Below, piece by piece: positions 33,079-44,128 of a stretch of 64,000 nucleotides of DNA (within the stretch, counting starts at the first letter, position 1; every line of letters starts with the position of its first letter). This DNA is from Gonocerus acuteangulatus (lineage: Eukaryota; Arthropoda; Insecta; Hemiptera; Coreidae), in assembly GCA_946811695.1 (NCBI GenBank), contig OX328128.1:81024561-81088560 (forward strand), written 5' to 3'. The position numbers and the translations under genes are program-made. The notes below the pieces were generated by a model that was not told the DNA's origin, searched no databases, and saw nothing but the letters and a program-made list of their open reading frames with translations.

Positions 33079-36000
33079 ATGCCACGGCAACCAAAAAAGA
33101 ATGTTGACGAAATTTTCATGTTAATAAAAGACCTTAATTTTTTCGATGATAATGGTCAAATTCTCTGATTGTCCAATCCAATCTGGAAAGATGCAGCAAG
33201 TATTTTGAATAAAGAGCTCTCTGTGAAACATTTATATTTATACCTTTCGCAAAATAGAAACGGAATTCTTGATCGCCTCCGTCAAAAATATAATATTTCG
33301 ATTCAAGTTGCTTCACTGGAATCAAGTAATTGTTCTATGAGTTGCCAATCAAATGGTTCGAACTGGTCAATGTCTCCGTCATGTGTTCTTAAACCATGGC
33401 GTACTATTTTACATTTAGACAAAAAAACGTGGCTTGCGATGTCTGAATCGAAGTTATCAAGTAACAACGATAAATGTACATTGTTAAAACCTGGATGGAC
33501 AAACATATTTTATGATGAAATATGGAAACAAATAAAAATACCTTGTTGTTTTGCTTTTAAAACTGGGAAAGTTAATCATAACCCAGGCGAGATATTTTTA
33601 AAAATAAAAGGAAAGTGTACGGAATGCGGTGCATCTATTAACGCATACAGTATGTGTGAACCAAATGAAGATACTGATTCAAAATTGGAAATCCACGTTT
33701 CTACTTATGATACTAGAGAAATTGTATACAAAAGAAAACGACACTTAAAAAAAATAGAAAGAACCAATGTAATAAAGGAGTTGCGTGCGACTTGTACATA
33801 TAATTGGAGACGAGAGAAGGGAAATGAGTTAATGAGGTTTGGTGATTTAGAGCCAGCGCATTTGTACACTGAGTCTGTATTGCGAAAAGCAAAACAAATA
33901 GAAAACCACGAAAAGTTAGGACTTCATAAAATATCTGATCCAATCGCATCAATTTTACAATTAAAATATAAGCTGGAATTTTCATCAGCCATACGCGAGA
34001 TCGGTTTGGATAAATTTTTTGTAATCTATTTTAGTCCAGAACAACTATTTATGTACCAAAAATTTTATCAACAGACGGAGAAAACAGGCATGTTAAGTAT
34101 TGACTCAACAGGGTCATTAATAAAAAATATTAAAAAAATTGACAAAATCTCGACAAAACCTGTATTTTTATATCAAGCTGTCGTTCCTTTTCAGAAAAAA
34201 ATTTTACCAGTGTTTCAAATGATCTCTGAAAAACATGATACTAATATTTTAACATATTGGTTACGAGAATGGTTGAGAGCTGGTGCACCTTGTCCAAAAG
34301 AGGTTGTGACGGATTACTCGTTGGCACTTCTAAACGCAGCATCTTTGTCTTTTAACAATTGCCATCTTAGTACATACGTTGAACATTGTATGACAATATT
34401 ACAAACTAATGACTGGGAAAATATTCCTAATTGTATTCTTCGGATTGACATTGCGCATTTAATAAAATTAGTTTGCTCATGGAAGTGTTTTAGAGATAAA
34501 CATGCGCGTGTAAAAGATTTTTTTGTTCGGTGCGTTGGTGTTTTAAGCAACACCAATACACTCGAAGATTTTCAACAGATTTGTTTAGATACGTTAATCG
34601 TTGCCTTTTCAGAAACAGAAGACATTTTCGTAAAGGATAATGTGCTTGCATGTTTTAATTCCCAACAACGATTAATTAATCTAATTAAAACTCAACATTT
34701 TGAATTTTCTAAAGTTGATCTGGGAAACGATTATCAGGCTTGGCGTTGGGACGAAGTTCCTAACACCAAGCCTGCTAAACGCATAAATAATTTTCTGAAC
34801 AATATTGAAAAAACAAGTAAGCAAATCAATTCCGGAGATAGACCAAATCCTTATTATTGTCAAAATTTTGGTATCAGCTTACTTCGAATTTGCAAAGAGT
34901 TTCCTTTATGGACAGCTATAATGGCACCAAATAAAATAAATAATATAGCGTCATCGGCTAGAAGCGAGGAGTATTTTAATGAACTTAAGAATTTGACTTT
35001 TAAGGGCGCCAAAAATATTCGTGTGGACAAATTTCTAATATCACATATAAGATCTCTTGCCGGTGCAATGAAAATTTCAAATGCTGATACCAAAATTCCA
35101 TTTTCAAGTGCAGCTACAACTTTGAGCGCCACGAATCCCAATGAATATACCTGTTCGTTTAAAGACCATGACAAAGAATTACCTAAATCTAATATTTTAA
35201 ATATAACTGAAACATGGAAAGAGCCTAAAAATATAGAATTTAATAAGCGTGGCAAGTATTTGAGAGTATGCCCTGATGTGGAAAGTATCCATAAAAAGCC
35301 TCGTGTCACATCGAAAATCCCAATATTAGAAAATGGCAATTGTTTACGTCCACAAAATATTAAAGGGCGATATATAATGATAAAAAATACCTGTGCGTTT
35401 GATGCCATAATACAATCATTATTAATAGGTTACCGTGATTGGACATCCTATTATGATTATATTAATACTCAAACTAACAACGTATCAAAATTTATTCAAA
35501 TGTTATCTTCACTCGGTACATTACAAAAGGTTTACAAAGAGAGGGCGTTGATTCTAAGCAACATTTTTCAGCAAATAAGCAATAACACAATAGAATGCGC
35601 ATGTAACATAAGCCAGCTAATTAAACATTTAATGCAAAAAGCATTATCTTATGAGATATTGCAACAATGTTTAACATGTAATTGGATAAATAAAGAAAAC
35701 GCCACGAGTATAGAAATTAATACTAAACCTATGTATAAACATGGTATGGAGGGTTTGGAACAAGCCCTGCAAGAAAAACTTGACACGGGAAACCCAAAAT
35801 GCAGACGATGCAACAGTGATAATACATCTATAAATTTAACGACAGGGATGCATTTGTTTGTAGATATCGAATGCTTACAATGGACACAACTCGCCGGAAG
35901 ACTCGGGTTTCCTGATTGGTCTGGTATGTTTACCCTTTCGGAAATACCAATAGATATAAAATTTTCTAATTGTGCTTATAAATTAATTGCTGCAATAGAA

Positions 36001-36174
36001 TACATTGGTGGCTGTAACAAAGATGAAATCGGACATTATGTTGCTCATTGTCGTCGAATATCAGAAACATGGGAAACATACGACGACTTGACCAAAACTA
36101 AAACCATAATAACTTCAAACAGAACACTTTTACAGCAAAAGAAGATATCTCTCTTAATTTATATCAAGCACTAA
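33079..36174 (+). CDS. Mutator-type transposase-like protein with C-terminal USP-like protease domain
   Basis: The open frame runs from 33169 (codon TTG, numbered residue 1 here) for 1001 codons. An in-frame ATG at 33079 is separated from it by one TGA (33166-33168), and the 29 codons between read smoothly into it, so I take 33079 as the ancestral start. N-terminal cysteines (CC near 124, C-x2-C near 149) may form a zinc-binding DNA-recognition domain. The DDE-type core shows D312 in LSIDSTGSL, D382 in VVTDYSLAL, a D-x2-H motif (D427, H430) typical of Mutator-like transposases, and E600 in SEEYFNELK. From about residue 735 there is a ubiquitin-specific-protease-like domain: Cys box NTCAFDAIIQSL with C742, finger cysteines C834/C837 and C878/C881, His box GHYVAHCR with H956, and D972/D973. 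The gene lies inside the satellite arms, so it is presumed to mobilise the element. The role of the protease part is unknown. No intron is evident. Confidence 0.8.
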
Positions 36175-36469
36175 AATAGATTCTTACATACAAACGCTTT
36201 TATTTCTTCCTCAATTATTATATATGTTGATAATAATTATGATCTATCATTATTACATTAATTAATCCATTAGTAACATTATACTTAAAAATATACAATT
36301 AAGCATATTAGTAGTAGTAATATAAATATATATTAGTACACATATAAGGATTTAGATTATATATTAGTTGTACAAATACATTAGATTATTTTATAATACT
36401 TAAATACTCAAGATTTTAACCTTCCCAGCTTGCATTCAAACTGAATAAAATCTGTGTCACCTTAATAAC

Positions 36470-38235
36470 CAGGACAAACTAGCCCCCTTGCTTTTATTAG
36501 CCGGTCACATCATGCTCGCTTTAAACAGCCGGCCAAACTACCCGACTTGCTTTTATTAGCCGGTCACATCAAGCTCGCTTTAACCAGCCGGTCAAACTAG
36601 CCGACTTGCTTTTATTAGCCGGTCACATCAAGCTCGCTTTAACCAGCCGGCCAAACCACCCGACTTGCTTTTATTAGCCGGTCACATCAAGCTCGCTTTA
36701 ACCAGCCGGCCAAACCACCCGACTTGCTTTTATTAGCCGGTCACATCATGCTCGCTTTAACCAGCCGGCCAAGCTAGCCGACTTGCTTTTATTAGCCGGT
36801 AACATCATGCTCGCTTTAAACAGCCGGCCAAACTATCCGACTTGCTTTTATTAGCCGGTCACATCAAGCTCGCTTTAACCAGCCGGCCAAACTAGCCGAC
36901 TTGCTTTTATTAGCCGGTAACATCATGCTCGCTTTAACCAGCCGGCCAAACTAGCCCCCTTGCTTTTATTAGCCGGTCACATCATGCTCGCTTTAAACAG
37001 CCGGCCAAACTACCCGACTTGCTTTTATTAGTTGGTCACATCAAGCTCGCTTTAACCAGCCGGCTAAACCACCCGACTTGCTTTTATTAGCCGGTCACAT
37101 CAAGCTCGCTTTAACCAGCCGGCCAAAATAGCCGACGTGCTTTTATTAGCCGGTAACATCATGCTCGCTTTAACCAGCCGGCCAAACTAGCCCCCTTGCT
37201 TTTATTAGCCGGTCACATCAAGCTCGCAATAACCAGCCGGCCAAACTAGCCGACTTGCTTTTATTAGCCGGTAACATCATGCTCGCTTTAACCAGCCGGC
37301 CAAACTAGCCCCCTTGCTTTTATTAGCCGGTCACATCATGCTCGCTTTAAACAGCCGGCCAAACTACCCGACTTGCTTTTATTAGCCGGTCACATCAAGC
37401 TCGCTTTAACCAGCCGGCCAAACTAGCCGACTTGCTTTTATTAGCCGGTAACATCATGCTCGCTTTAACCAGCCGGCCAAACTAGCCCCCTTGCTTTTAT
37501 TAGCCGGTCACATCATGCTCGCTTTAAACAGCCGGCCAAACTACCCGACTTGCTTTTATTAGCCGGTAACATCATGCTCGCTTTAACCAGCCGGCCAAAC
37601 TAGCCGACTTGCTTTTATTAGCCGGTAACATCATGCTCGCTTTAAACAGCCGGCCAAACTACCCGACTTGCTTTTATTAGCCGGTCACATCAAGCTCGCT
37701 TTAACCAGCCGGCCAAACTAGCCGACTTGCTTTTATTAGCCGGTAACATCATGCTCGCTTTAACCAGCCGGCCAAACTAGCCCCCTTGCTTTTATTAGCC
37801 GGTCACATCATGCTCGCTTTAAACAGCCGGCCAAACTACCCGACTTGCTTTTATTAGCCGGTCACATCAAGCTCGCTTTAACCAGCCGGCCAAACTAGCC
37901 GACTTGCTTTTATTAGCCGGTCACATCAAGCTCGCTTTAACCAGCCGGCCAAACCACCCGACTTGCTTATATTAGCCGGTCACATCATGCTCGCTTTAAC
38001 CAGCCGGCCAAACCACCCGCCGACTTTCTTTTATTAGCCGGTCACATCAAGCTCGCTTTAACCAGCCGGCCAAACTAGCCGACTTGCTTTTATTAGCCGG
38101 TCACATCAAGCTCGCTTTAACCAGCCGTCCAAACTAGCCGACTTGCTTTTATTAGCCGGTAACATCATGCTCGCTTTAACTAGCCGGCCAAACTAGCCAA
38201 CTTGATTTTATTAGCCGGTAAGATCAAGCTCGCCA
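36470..38235. repeat. 59-bp satellite, ~30 units
   Basis: Units contain gcttttattagccggtcaca and gctcgctttaaccagccgg. Variants (cccgactt, gccgactt, gccccctt; tcacatcaagc, taacatcatgc) recur in ordered groups, so there is a higher-order pattern. The unit carries the self-complementary word gccggc. The array lies downstream of the transposase gene within the giant element. It is not a CRISPR array: there are no unique spacers. Confidence 0.9.
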
Positions 38236-38616
38236 GTGATGGGCATAATTTTATTTATAAATTAAAATACGAATTTATTCTACTTTATATATTTGTAAAT
38301 AGGAATATAAATAAATTCGTATAATTGTGAATACGAATTTATTTTTATTAACAAATATTCATTATAAAAATACAAAGAAATCGCATTTTCCTGAGAATTC
38401 AAATAAATTCACAGAAGAAACTGTAAATAATGACTAAAAAATGTGAATATTTACAAAAAATCAAGTGAACACAACAAAAATTACATTAAAATATACGAAT
38501 AAAAATTTATTCACATTATAATGTGTCAATATAAATATCTTAACAAAAAAAAAAATCGCAAATAAAATGTGACCTTATTGGTATTAAGTTGAAATTACGA
38601 TAGTTATTGAAAGTGA

Positions 38617-38745
38617 TTTTTTTTAAGGCGCTTAACGTCAAGGTAATTAGCACCCAGATTTGTCTTTACCCCGAATCCTCCGCGGAACCACGAGCTAAGC
38701 TGCAGGCACATAGTTTGTCATCGGTACCTCCATAAAAAAAATCAA
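38617..38745 (-). mobile_element. SINE-like remnant with variant 3' hairpin
   Basis: A run of eight T (38617-38624) is followed, in element orientation, by a tail ending GGTGC-TAATTACCT...GCGCC. This matches the hairpin layout of the other SINEs with a G-U pair in the stem. The body upstream (GC-richer, to about 38745) resembles no tRNA or 5S gene that I can identify. Confidence 0.5.
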
Positions 38746-38770
38746 CTTCAATAACTTTCCAATATCTACA

Positions 38771-41700
38771 AACAATTGTCTATCGAATCCCGTTGGCCGT
38801 TTTTCGATATCTCCAAGAATAACGGATTTAGCGTTTTCGCGTAAGTTAAAAGTTTAAATAATTCGTACTCGCGTACCCTTTGAGGTTCAAACGAAATGAA
38901 AAGTGGTACAAACGGGTACAAACGATTGTCTATCGAATCCCGTTGGCCGTTTTTCGATATCTCCAAGAATAACGGATTTAGCGTTTTCGCGTACGTCAAA
39001 AGTTTAAATAATTCATACTCGCGTACCCTTTGAGGTACAAACGATATAAAAAGTGGTACAAACGGGTACAAACGATTGTCTATCGAATCCTGTTGGCCGT
39101 TTTTCGATATCTCCAAGAATAACGGATTTAGCGTTTTCGCGTAAGTTAAAAGTTTAAATAATTCGTACTCGCGTACCCTTTGAGGTACAAACGAAATGAA
39201 AAGTGGTACAAACGGGTACAAACGATTGTCTATCTAATCCCGTTGGCCGTTTTTCAATATCTCCAAGAATAACGGATTTAGCGTTTTCGCGTAAGTTAAA
39301 AGTTTAAATAATTCGTACTCGCGTACCCTTTGAGGTACAAACGAAATGAAAAGTGGTACAAACGGGTACAAACGATTGTCTATCGAATCCCGTTGGCCGT
39401 TTTTCGATATCTCCAAGAATAACGGATTTAGCGTTTTCGCGTAAGTTAAAAGTTTAAATAATTCGTACTCGCGTACCCTTTGAGGAACAAACGAAATGAA
39501 AAGTGGTACAAACGGGTACAAACGATTGTCTATCGAATCCCGTTGGCCGTTTTTCGATATCTCCAAGAATAACGGATTTAGCGTTTTCGCGTACGTCAAA
39601 AGTTTAAATAATTCATACTCGCGTACCCTTTGAGGTACAAACGATATAAAAAGTGGTACAAACGGGTACAAACGATTGTCTATCGAATCCTGTTGGCCGT
39701 TTTTCGATATCTCCAAGAATAACGGATTTCGCGTTTTCGCGTAAGTTAAAAGTTTAAATAATTCGTACTCGCGTACCCTTTGAGGAACAAACGAAATGAA
39801 AAGTGGTACAAACGGGTACAAACGATTGTCTATCGAATCCCGTTGGCCGTTTTTCGATATCTCCAAGAATAACGGATTTAGCGTTTTCGCGTATGTTAAA
39901 AGTTTAAATAATTCGTACTCGCGTACCCTTTGAGGTACAAACGAAATGAAAAGTGGTACAAACGGGTACAAACGATTGTCTATCGAATCCCGTTGGCCGT
40001 TTTTCGATATCTCCAAGAATAACGGATTTAGCGTTTTCGCGTATGTTAAAAGTTTAAATAATTCGTACTCGCGTACCCTTTGAGGTACAAACGAAATGAA
40101 AAGTGGTACAAACGGGTACAAACGATTGTCTATCGAATCCCGTTGGCCGTTTTTCGATATCTCCAAGAATAACGGATTTAGCGTTTTCGCGTACGTCAAA
40201 AGTTTAAATAATTCGTACTCGCGTACCCTTTGAGGTACAAACGAAATGAAAAGTGGTACAAACGGGTACAAACGATTGTCTATCGAATCCCGTTGGCTGT
40301 TTTTTGATATCTCCAAAAATAACGGATTTAGCGTTTTCGCGTACGTCAAAAGTTTAAATAATTCGTACTCGCGTACCCTTTGAGGTACAAACGAAATGAA
40401 AAGTGGTACAAACGGGTACAAACGATTGTCTATCGAATCCCGTTGGCCGTTTTTCGATATCTCTAAGAATAACGGATTTAGCGTTTTCGCGTACGTCAAA
40501 AGTTTAAATAATTCGTACTCGCGTACCCTTTGAGGTAGAAACGAAATGAAAAGTGGTACAAACGGGTACAAACGATTGTCTATCGAATCCCGTTGGCCGT
40601 TTTTCAATATCTCCAAGAATAACGGATTTAGCGTTTTCGCGTAAGTTAAAAGTTTAAATAATTCGTACTCGCGTACCCTTTGAGGTACAAACGAAATGAA
40701 AAGTGGTACAAACGGGTACAAACGATTGTCTATCGAATCCCGTTGGCCGTTTTTCGATATCTCCAAAAATAACGGATTTAGCGTTTTCGCGTACGTCAAA
40801 AGTTTAAATAATTCGTACTCGCGTACCCTTTGAGGTACAAACTAAATGAAAAGTGGTACAAACGGGTACAAACGATTGTCTATCGAATCCCGTTGGCCGT
40901 TTTTCGATATCTCCAAGAATAACGGATTTAGCGTTTTCGCGTATGTTAAAAGTTTAAATAATTCGTACTCGCGTACCCTTTGAGGTACAAACGAAATGAA
41001 AAGTGGTACAAACGGGTACAAACGATTGTCTATCGAATCCCGTTGGCCGTTTTTCGATATCTCCAAGAATAACGGATTTAGCGTTTTCGCGTACGTCAAA
41101 AGTTTAAATAATTCGTACTCGCGTACCCTTTGAGGTACAAACGAAATGAAAAGTGGTACAAACGGGTACAAACGATTGTCTATCGAATCCCGTTGGCTGT
41201 TTTTTGATATCTCCAAAAATAACGGATTTAGCGTTTTCGCGTACGTCAAAAGTTTAAATAATTCGTACTCGCGTACCCTTTGAGGTACAAACGAAATGAA
41301 AAGTGGTACAAACGGGTACAAACGATTGTCTATCGAATCCCGTTGGCAGTTTTTCGATATCTCCAAGAATAACGGATTTAGCGTTTTCGCGTATGTTAAA
41401 AGTTTAAATAATTCGTACTCGCGTACCCTTTGAGGTACAAACGAAATGAAAAGTGGTACAAACGGGTACAAACGATTGTCTATCGAATCCCGTTGGCCGT
41501 TTTTCGATATCTCCAAGAATAACGGATTTAGCGTTTTCGCGTACGTCAAAAGTTTAAATAATTCGTACTCGCGTACCCTTTGAGGTACAAACGAAATGAA
41601 AAGTGGTACAAACGGGTACAAACGATTGTCTATCGAATCCCGTTGGCTGTTTTTTGATATCTCCAAAAATAACGGATTTAGCGTTTTCGCGTACGTCAAA

Positions 41701-41937
41701 AGTTTAAATAATTCGTACTCGCGTACCCTTTGAGGTACAAACGAAATGAAAAGTGGTACAAACGGGTACAAACGATTGTCTATCGAATCTTGTTGGCCGT
41801 TTTTCGATATCTCTAAGAATAACGGATTTAGCGTTTTCGCGTACGTCAAAAGTTTAAATAATTCGTACTCGCGTACCCTTTGAGGTACAAACGAAATGAA
41901 AAGTGGTACAAACGGGTACAAACGATTGTCTATCGAA
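38771..41937 (-). repeat. 150-bp satellite, right arm (~21 units)
   Basis: Same monomer as the left arm in opposite orientation. All units appear to be 150 bp, so very long stop-free frames occur on the minus strand (up to 521 codons of a 50-residue repeat). The innermost unit starts at about 38771 next to non-repeated AT-rich sequence. Confidence 0.95.
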
Positions 41938-42122
41938 TGGCGTAAAGAAAATTTAAATATTTTAATGTCGGGCGCTGACCATTTTTTTAAGTGTTTATAT
42001 TTTTTTATTGGCGGAGGTACAAACAAAAGCATATGTGGTACAAACAGGTACAAACGAAGTACAATCCGTACATATGTTTGATTTTTGGATTACTTAATGT
42101 TCGGCGCCAAGTTCACACCGGT

Positions 42123-42553
42123 GGATCTAGGCCCTCTGATTCACTTATAGCAGAATAACAAATGAAGATGGGAGGGAATTAAGATAAAAAGACAGGATGT
42201 AACTACAACAACCCCTGTGGAAGCGCGACTCACCACTTTTCAGAACTCCTAGAGTCCAAGAACTATACTATGAGACTGCCTCGCTTCTTGTCCTGGACCT
42301 CCTACATCCGTATCTTACTATACGCTTTTCCCGAAGGGAGAATATTTTCACAAGATTTAAGATCCGGCCGCCTCTATGTACACTTACCATTGGAGTAACT
42401 GACTCGTAAAAACTTCGAATTATCCAAAATTTTATTCGAATTAACCACGATTTTTTTACATTGTATATGCCCTAAATTCTAGGGACCGAGAGAAATATTC
42501 GAATTAAAGACGATTTCGAATTACCAAAGTTCGAATTATCCATGTTCCACTGT
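42123..42553. mobile_element. Tigger/pogo remnant, right half (split)
   Basis: It continues the element broken at 22835, ending gttcgaattatccatgttcc then actg-TA at 42553. The sequence aligns with the second half of the copy at 52015-53247. Confidence 0.75.
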
Positions 42554-42701
42554 ATTATATTGCGTGTCCATATCTCGATAACAAGTTTTTCGAAATTAAT
42601 ATTATTCTATTCTATTAACTTTGACAGCGCGGATCAAACCACTTTCTAACAGAATTGATGCTGTTAGGCCTCCTAGAGTTTAGCTACTTAGACCTGATCA
42701 G

Positions 42702-42710
<9 letters not shown>
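42552..42710. repeat. Direct repeat A, right copy
   Basis: Same orientation and content as 22150-22298, again followed by a (TA)n tract (42703-42750). Confidence 0.85.

Positions 42711-42750
<40 letters not shown>
42703..42750. repeat. (TA)n microsatellite
   Basis: About 24 TA units ending at aaacatttatt. Confidence 0.95.
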
Positions 42751-42754
<4 letters not shown>

Positions 42755-43371
42755 ATTTATTTAAAGAAGGCTTACTGCTTCTCTAACTTAATTAACAGCC
42801 TGAAGTTGTACAAGAATCGAGCTTGATGAGAGAAAAGTCCAAGTAGAATCGAGTTTGCTACTACTTGGGGAGTTGAACTACACTTTCCTGAATGACTTCT
42901 TCAACTTCCATGCTTCGGTTCTCTAATACCTCCTTGTAAATAGCTTCGGCTTACATGGGCTTCTCTATGGTCTAGTTATGACGTCATGAAATGCTCCTTT
43001 ACGCCTATAGGAGCAACCTTTCTACATGTATATTTATACATTAAGGCTAACCACAATAGTTCTTCAAAACTTTTTAGAAAAATAAACTCAGTCCGTGTCA
43101 TTTGAGCTTATTTGCCTGCACTCTGAGTGATTGTATAAACCAAATTTCTTTCATCTTGTTAAGTTATCAGTGATCAAAAAGGTAATTAACACTGTAGGAG
43201 ATACAGTGCTTCATAAACAGATATCGGTCGGTTGGGGAGGAAATAAATATCAACGTTTGCAGATAACACTTTAATTAATTAAAAACAAGCAGAATTACAG
43301 TATTTTAATTAGAATTATGTTTTCATTTATTTATTAAATTATGCTTGCAGCAGTGGCAATTTTTCTGTTAT
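42751..43371. other. No gene recognised
   Basis: AT-rich sequence with no open frame or family similarity that I can support. Confidence 0.5.
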
Positions 43372-43383
43372 AAAAAAAAAAAA

Positions 43384-43704
43384 TCAGTGCCGTAACAGGC
43401 GACGAGGTCCCTGAGGGGCGGATACTATAGAGGTATCTGATTTATGACCATACGGCACACTAGGGAGATAGTGTGGTCAGTATTATGCTCCGGCCTCCTG
43501 ATTTTCCCCTCGGCTGCTTCGACTCCTAGAGTCATTATTAAATTAATTAAAGGCTGGGTTGGCCTAGGGACGGTCAGGGAGGCCGTATTCAACCCATGAA
43601 CAAAGACACTTGAAGAAATAATCTTTAGTGATTGCTCGGGATTTGAACTCAGGTCGTCCAACTTATTAATCTAGTGCTCTATCACTGAGCTAACCTCGCC
43701 CCTC
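43384..43704 (-). mobile_element. tRNA-derived SINE with T-run terminus
   Basis: In minus orientation the head reads GGTTAGCTCAGTGATAGAGC, a good box A, and later GAGTTCAAATCCC, a good box B, as in tRNAs. The roughly 320-bp element ends GTTACGGCACTGA followed by a T run rather than an A tail. This differs from the other SINE families here. The parent tRNA cannot be named with confidence. A short frame across it is not a gene. Confidence 0.75.
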
Positions 43705-43881
43705 AAAGTTATGCTGGAATACAGTCTGTTATAAAACCCGAACAAAAAAAAGACCCAAAAGTTAAACTAAGAAGGTTTTTATCCGATGCGATAACACAAA
43801 TGCTATTTAGGAAGATATTCAAGAAATGAAAAATATTGAAAATCTATAAATTTATAATGTAGAGAAAATTAAGTGATGGGG

Positions 43882-44111
43882 GGGGGGGTCTCCCGTGGTC
43901 CAGTGGCTATCGCGCTGGATTCATAAGCGGGAGGTGGTGGGTTCGATTCCCACCTCCGGCAGTAATTTTCTCATCTCAGGGCTCGCTGGGAAAATTCCTC
44001 ACCGCACCCTGGTTGTCGGCGCTAATGACCTAGATGTAGATGCGCCGTAAAAAAAAAAAAAATAAATAAAAAAAAAAATAAAAAAAATAAAAAAAAAAAA
44101 TAAAATAAAAT
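43882..44111 (+). mobile_element. tRNA(Glu)-like SINE
   Basis: The head (about 43889-43963) folds like a tRNA: box A gtggtccagtggctatc, box B ggttcgattcc, and an anticodon-loop position reading TTC, best matching tRNA-Glu. A short unique body and the hairpin tail (GGCGCTAATGACCT...GCGCC, 44017-44047) precede an A-rich end. The target duplication is 17 bp, aaaattaagtgatgggg (43865-43881 and 44112-44128). It is not a functional tRNA: the acceptor ends do not pair and it is embedded in a SINE. Confidence 0.9.
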
Positions 44112-44128
44112 AAAATTAAGTGATGGGG

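Larger units (their letters stand above)
22836..42122. mobile_element. 19.3-kb Mutator/Foldback-type transposon with satellite arms
   Basis: The two ends are inverted copies starting accggtgtgaacttgg. The outer 185 bp (22836-23020 and 41938-42122) differ by a single base as far as I can see. Each end continues into an array of a 150-bp satellite in opposite orientation. The target duplication is 9 bp with one mismatch: gggtctagg (22827-22835) and ggatctagg (42123-42131). The core (about 29970-38770) holds a transposase-like gene, a 59-bp satellite, SINE pieces and an inverted pair of an older repeat. Mutator-type elements make 9-bp duplications. Foldback (FB-NOF) and Phantom elements, which are Mutator relatives, are known for complex tandem-repeat termini, so the architecture, target length and encoded protein agree. 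The in-frame stop in the gene makes autonomy of this copy uncertain. Confidence 0.85.

Noticed and set aside
34860..35408. Minus-strand 182-codon frame
   Set aside because: It is antisense to the transposase-like gene, with no motif of its own.
36470..38235. CRISPR-like array
   Set aside because: The whole 59-bp unit repeats, with no unique spacers and no cas genes, and the setting is eukaryotic.
22905..42053. Giant virus-like or Maverick/Polinton element, because of size and inverted arms
   Set aside because: No polymerase B, integrase, ATPase or capsid-like gene is present, and the 9-bp target duplication and transposase motifs fit the Mutator/Foldback group.
43889..43963. Functional tRNA-Glu gene (also at 45305 and 59950)
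   Set aside because: The tRNA-like head is followed by a SINE tail with A run and target duplications, and the acceptor stem does not pair properly.
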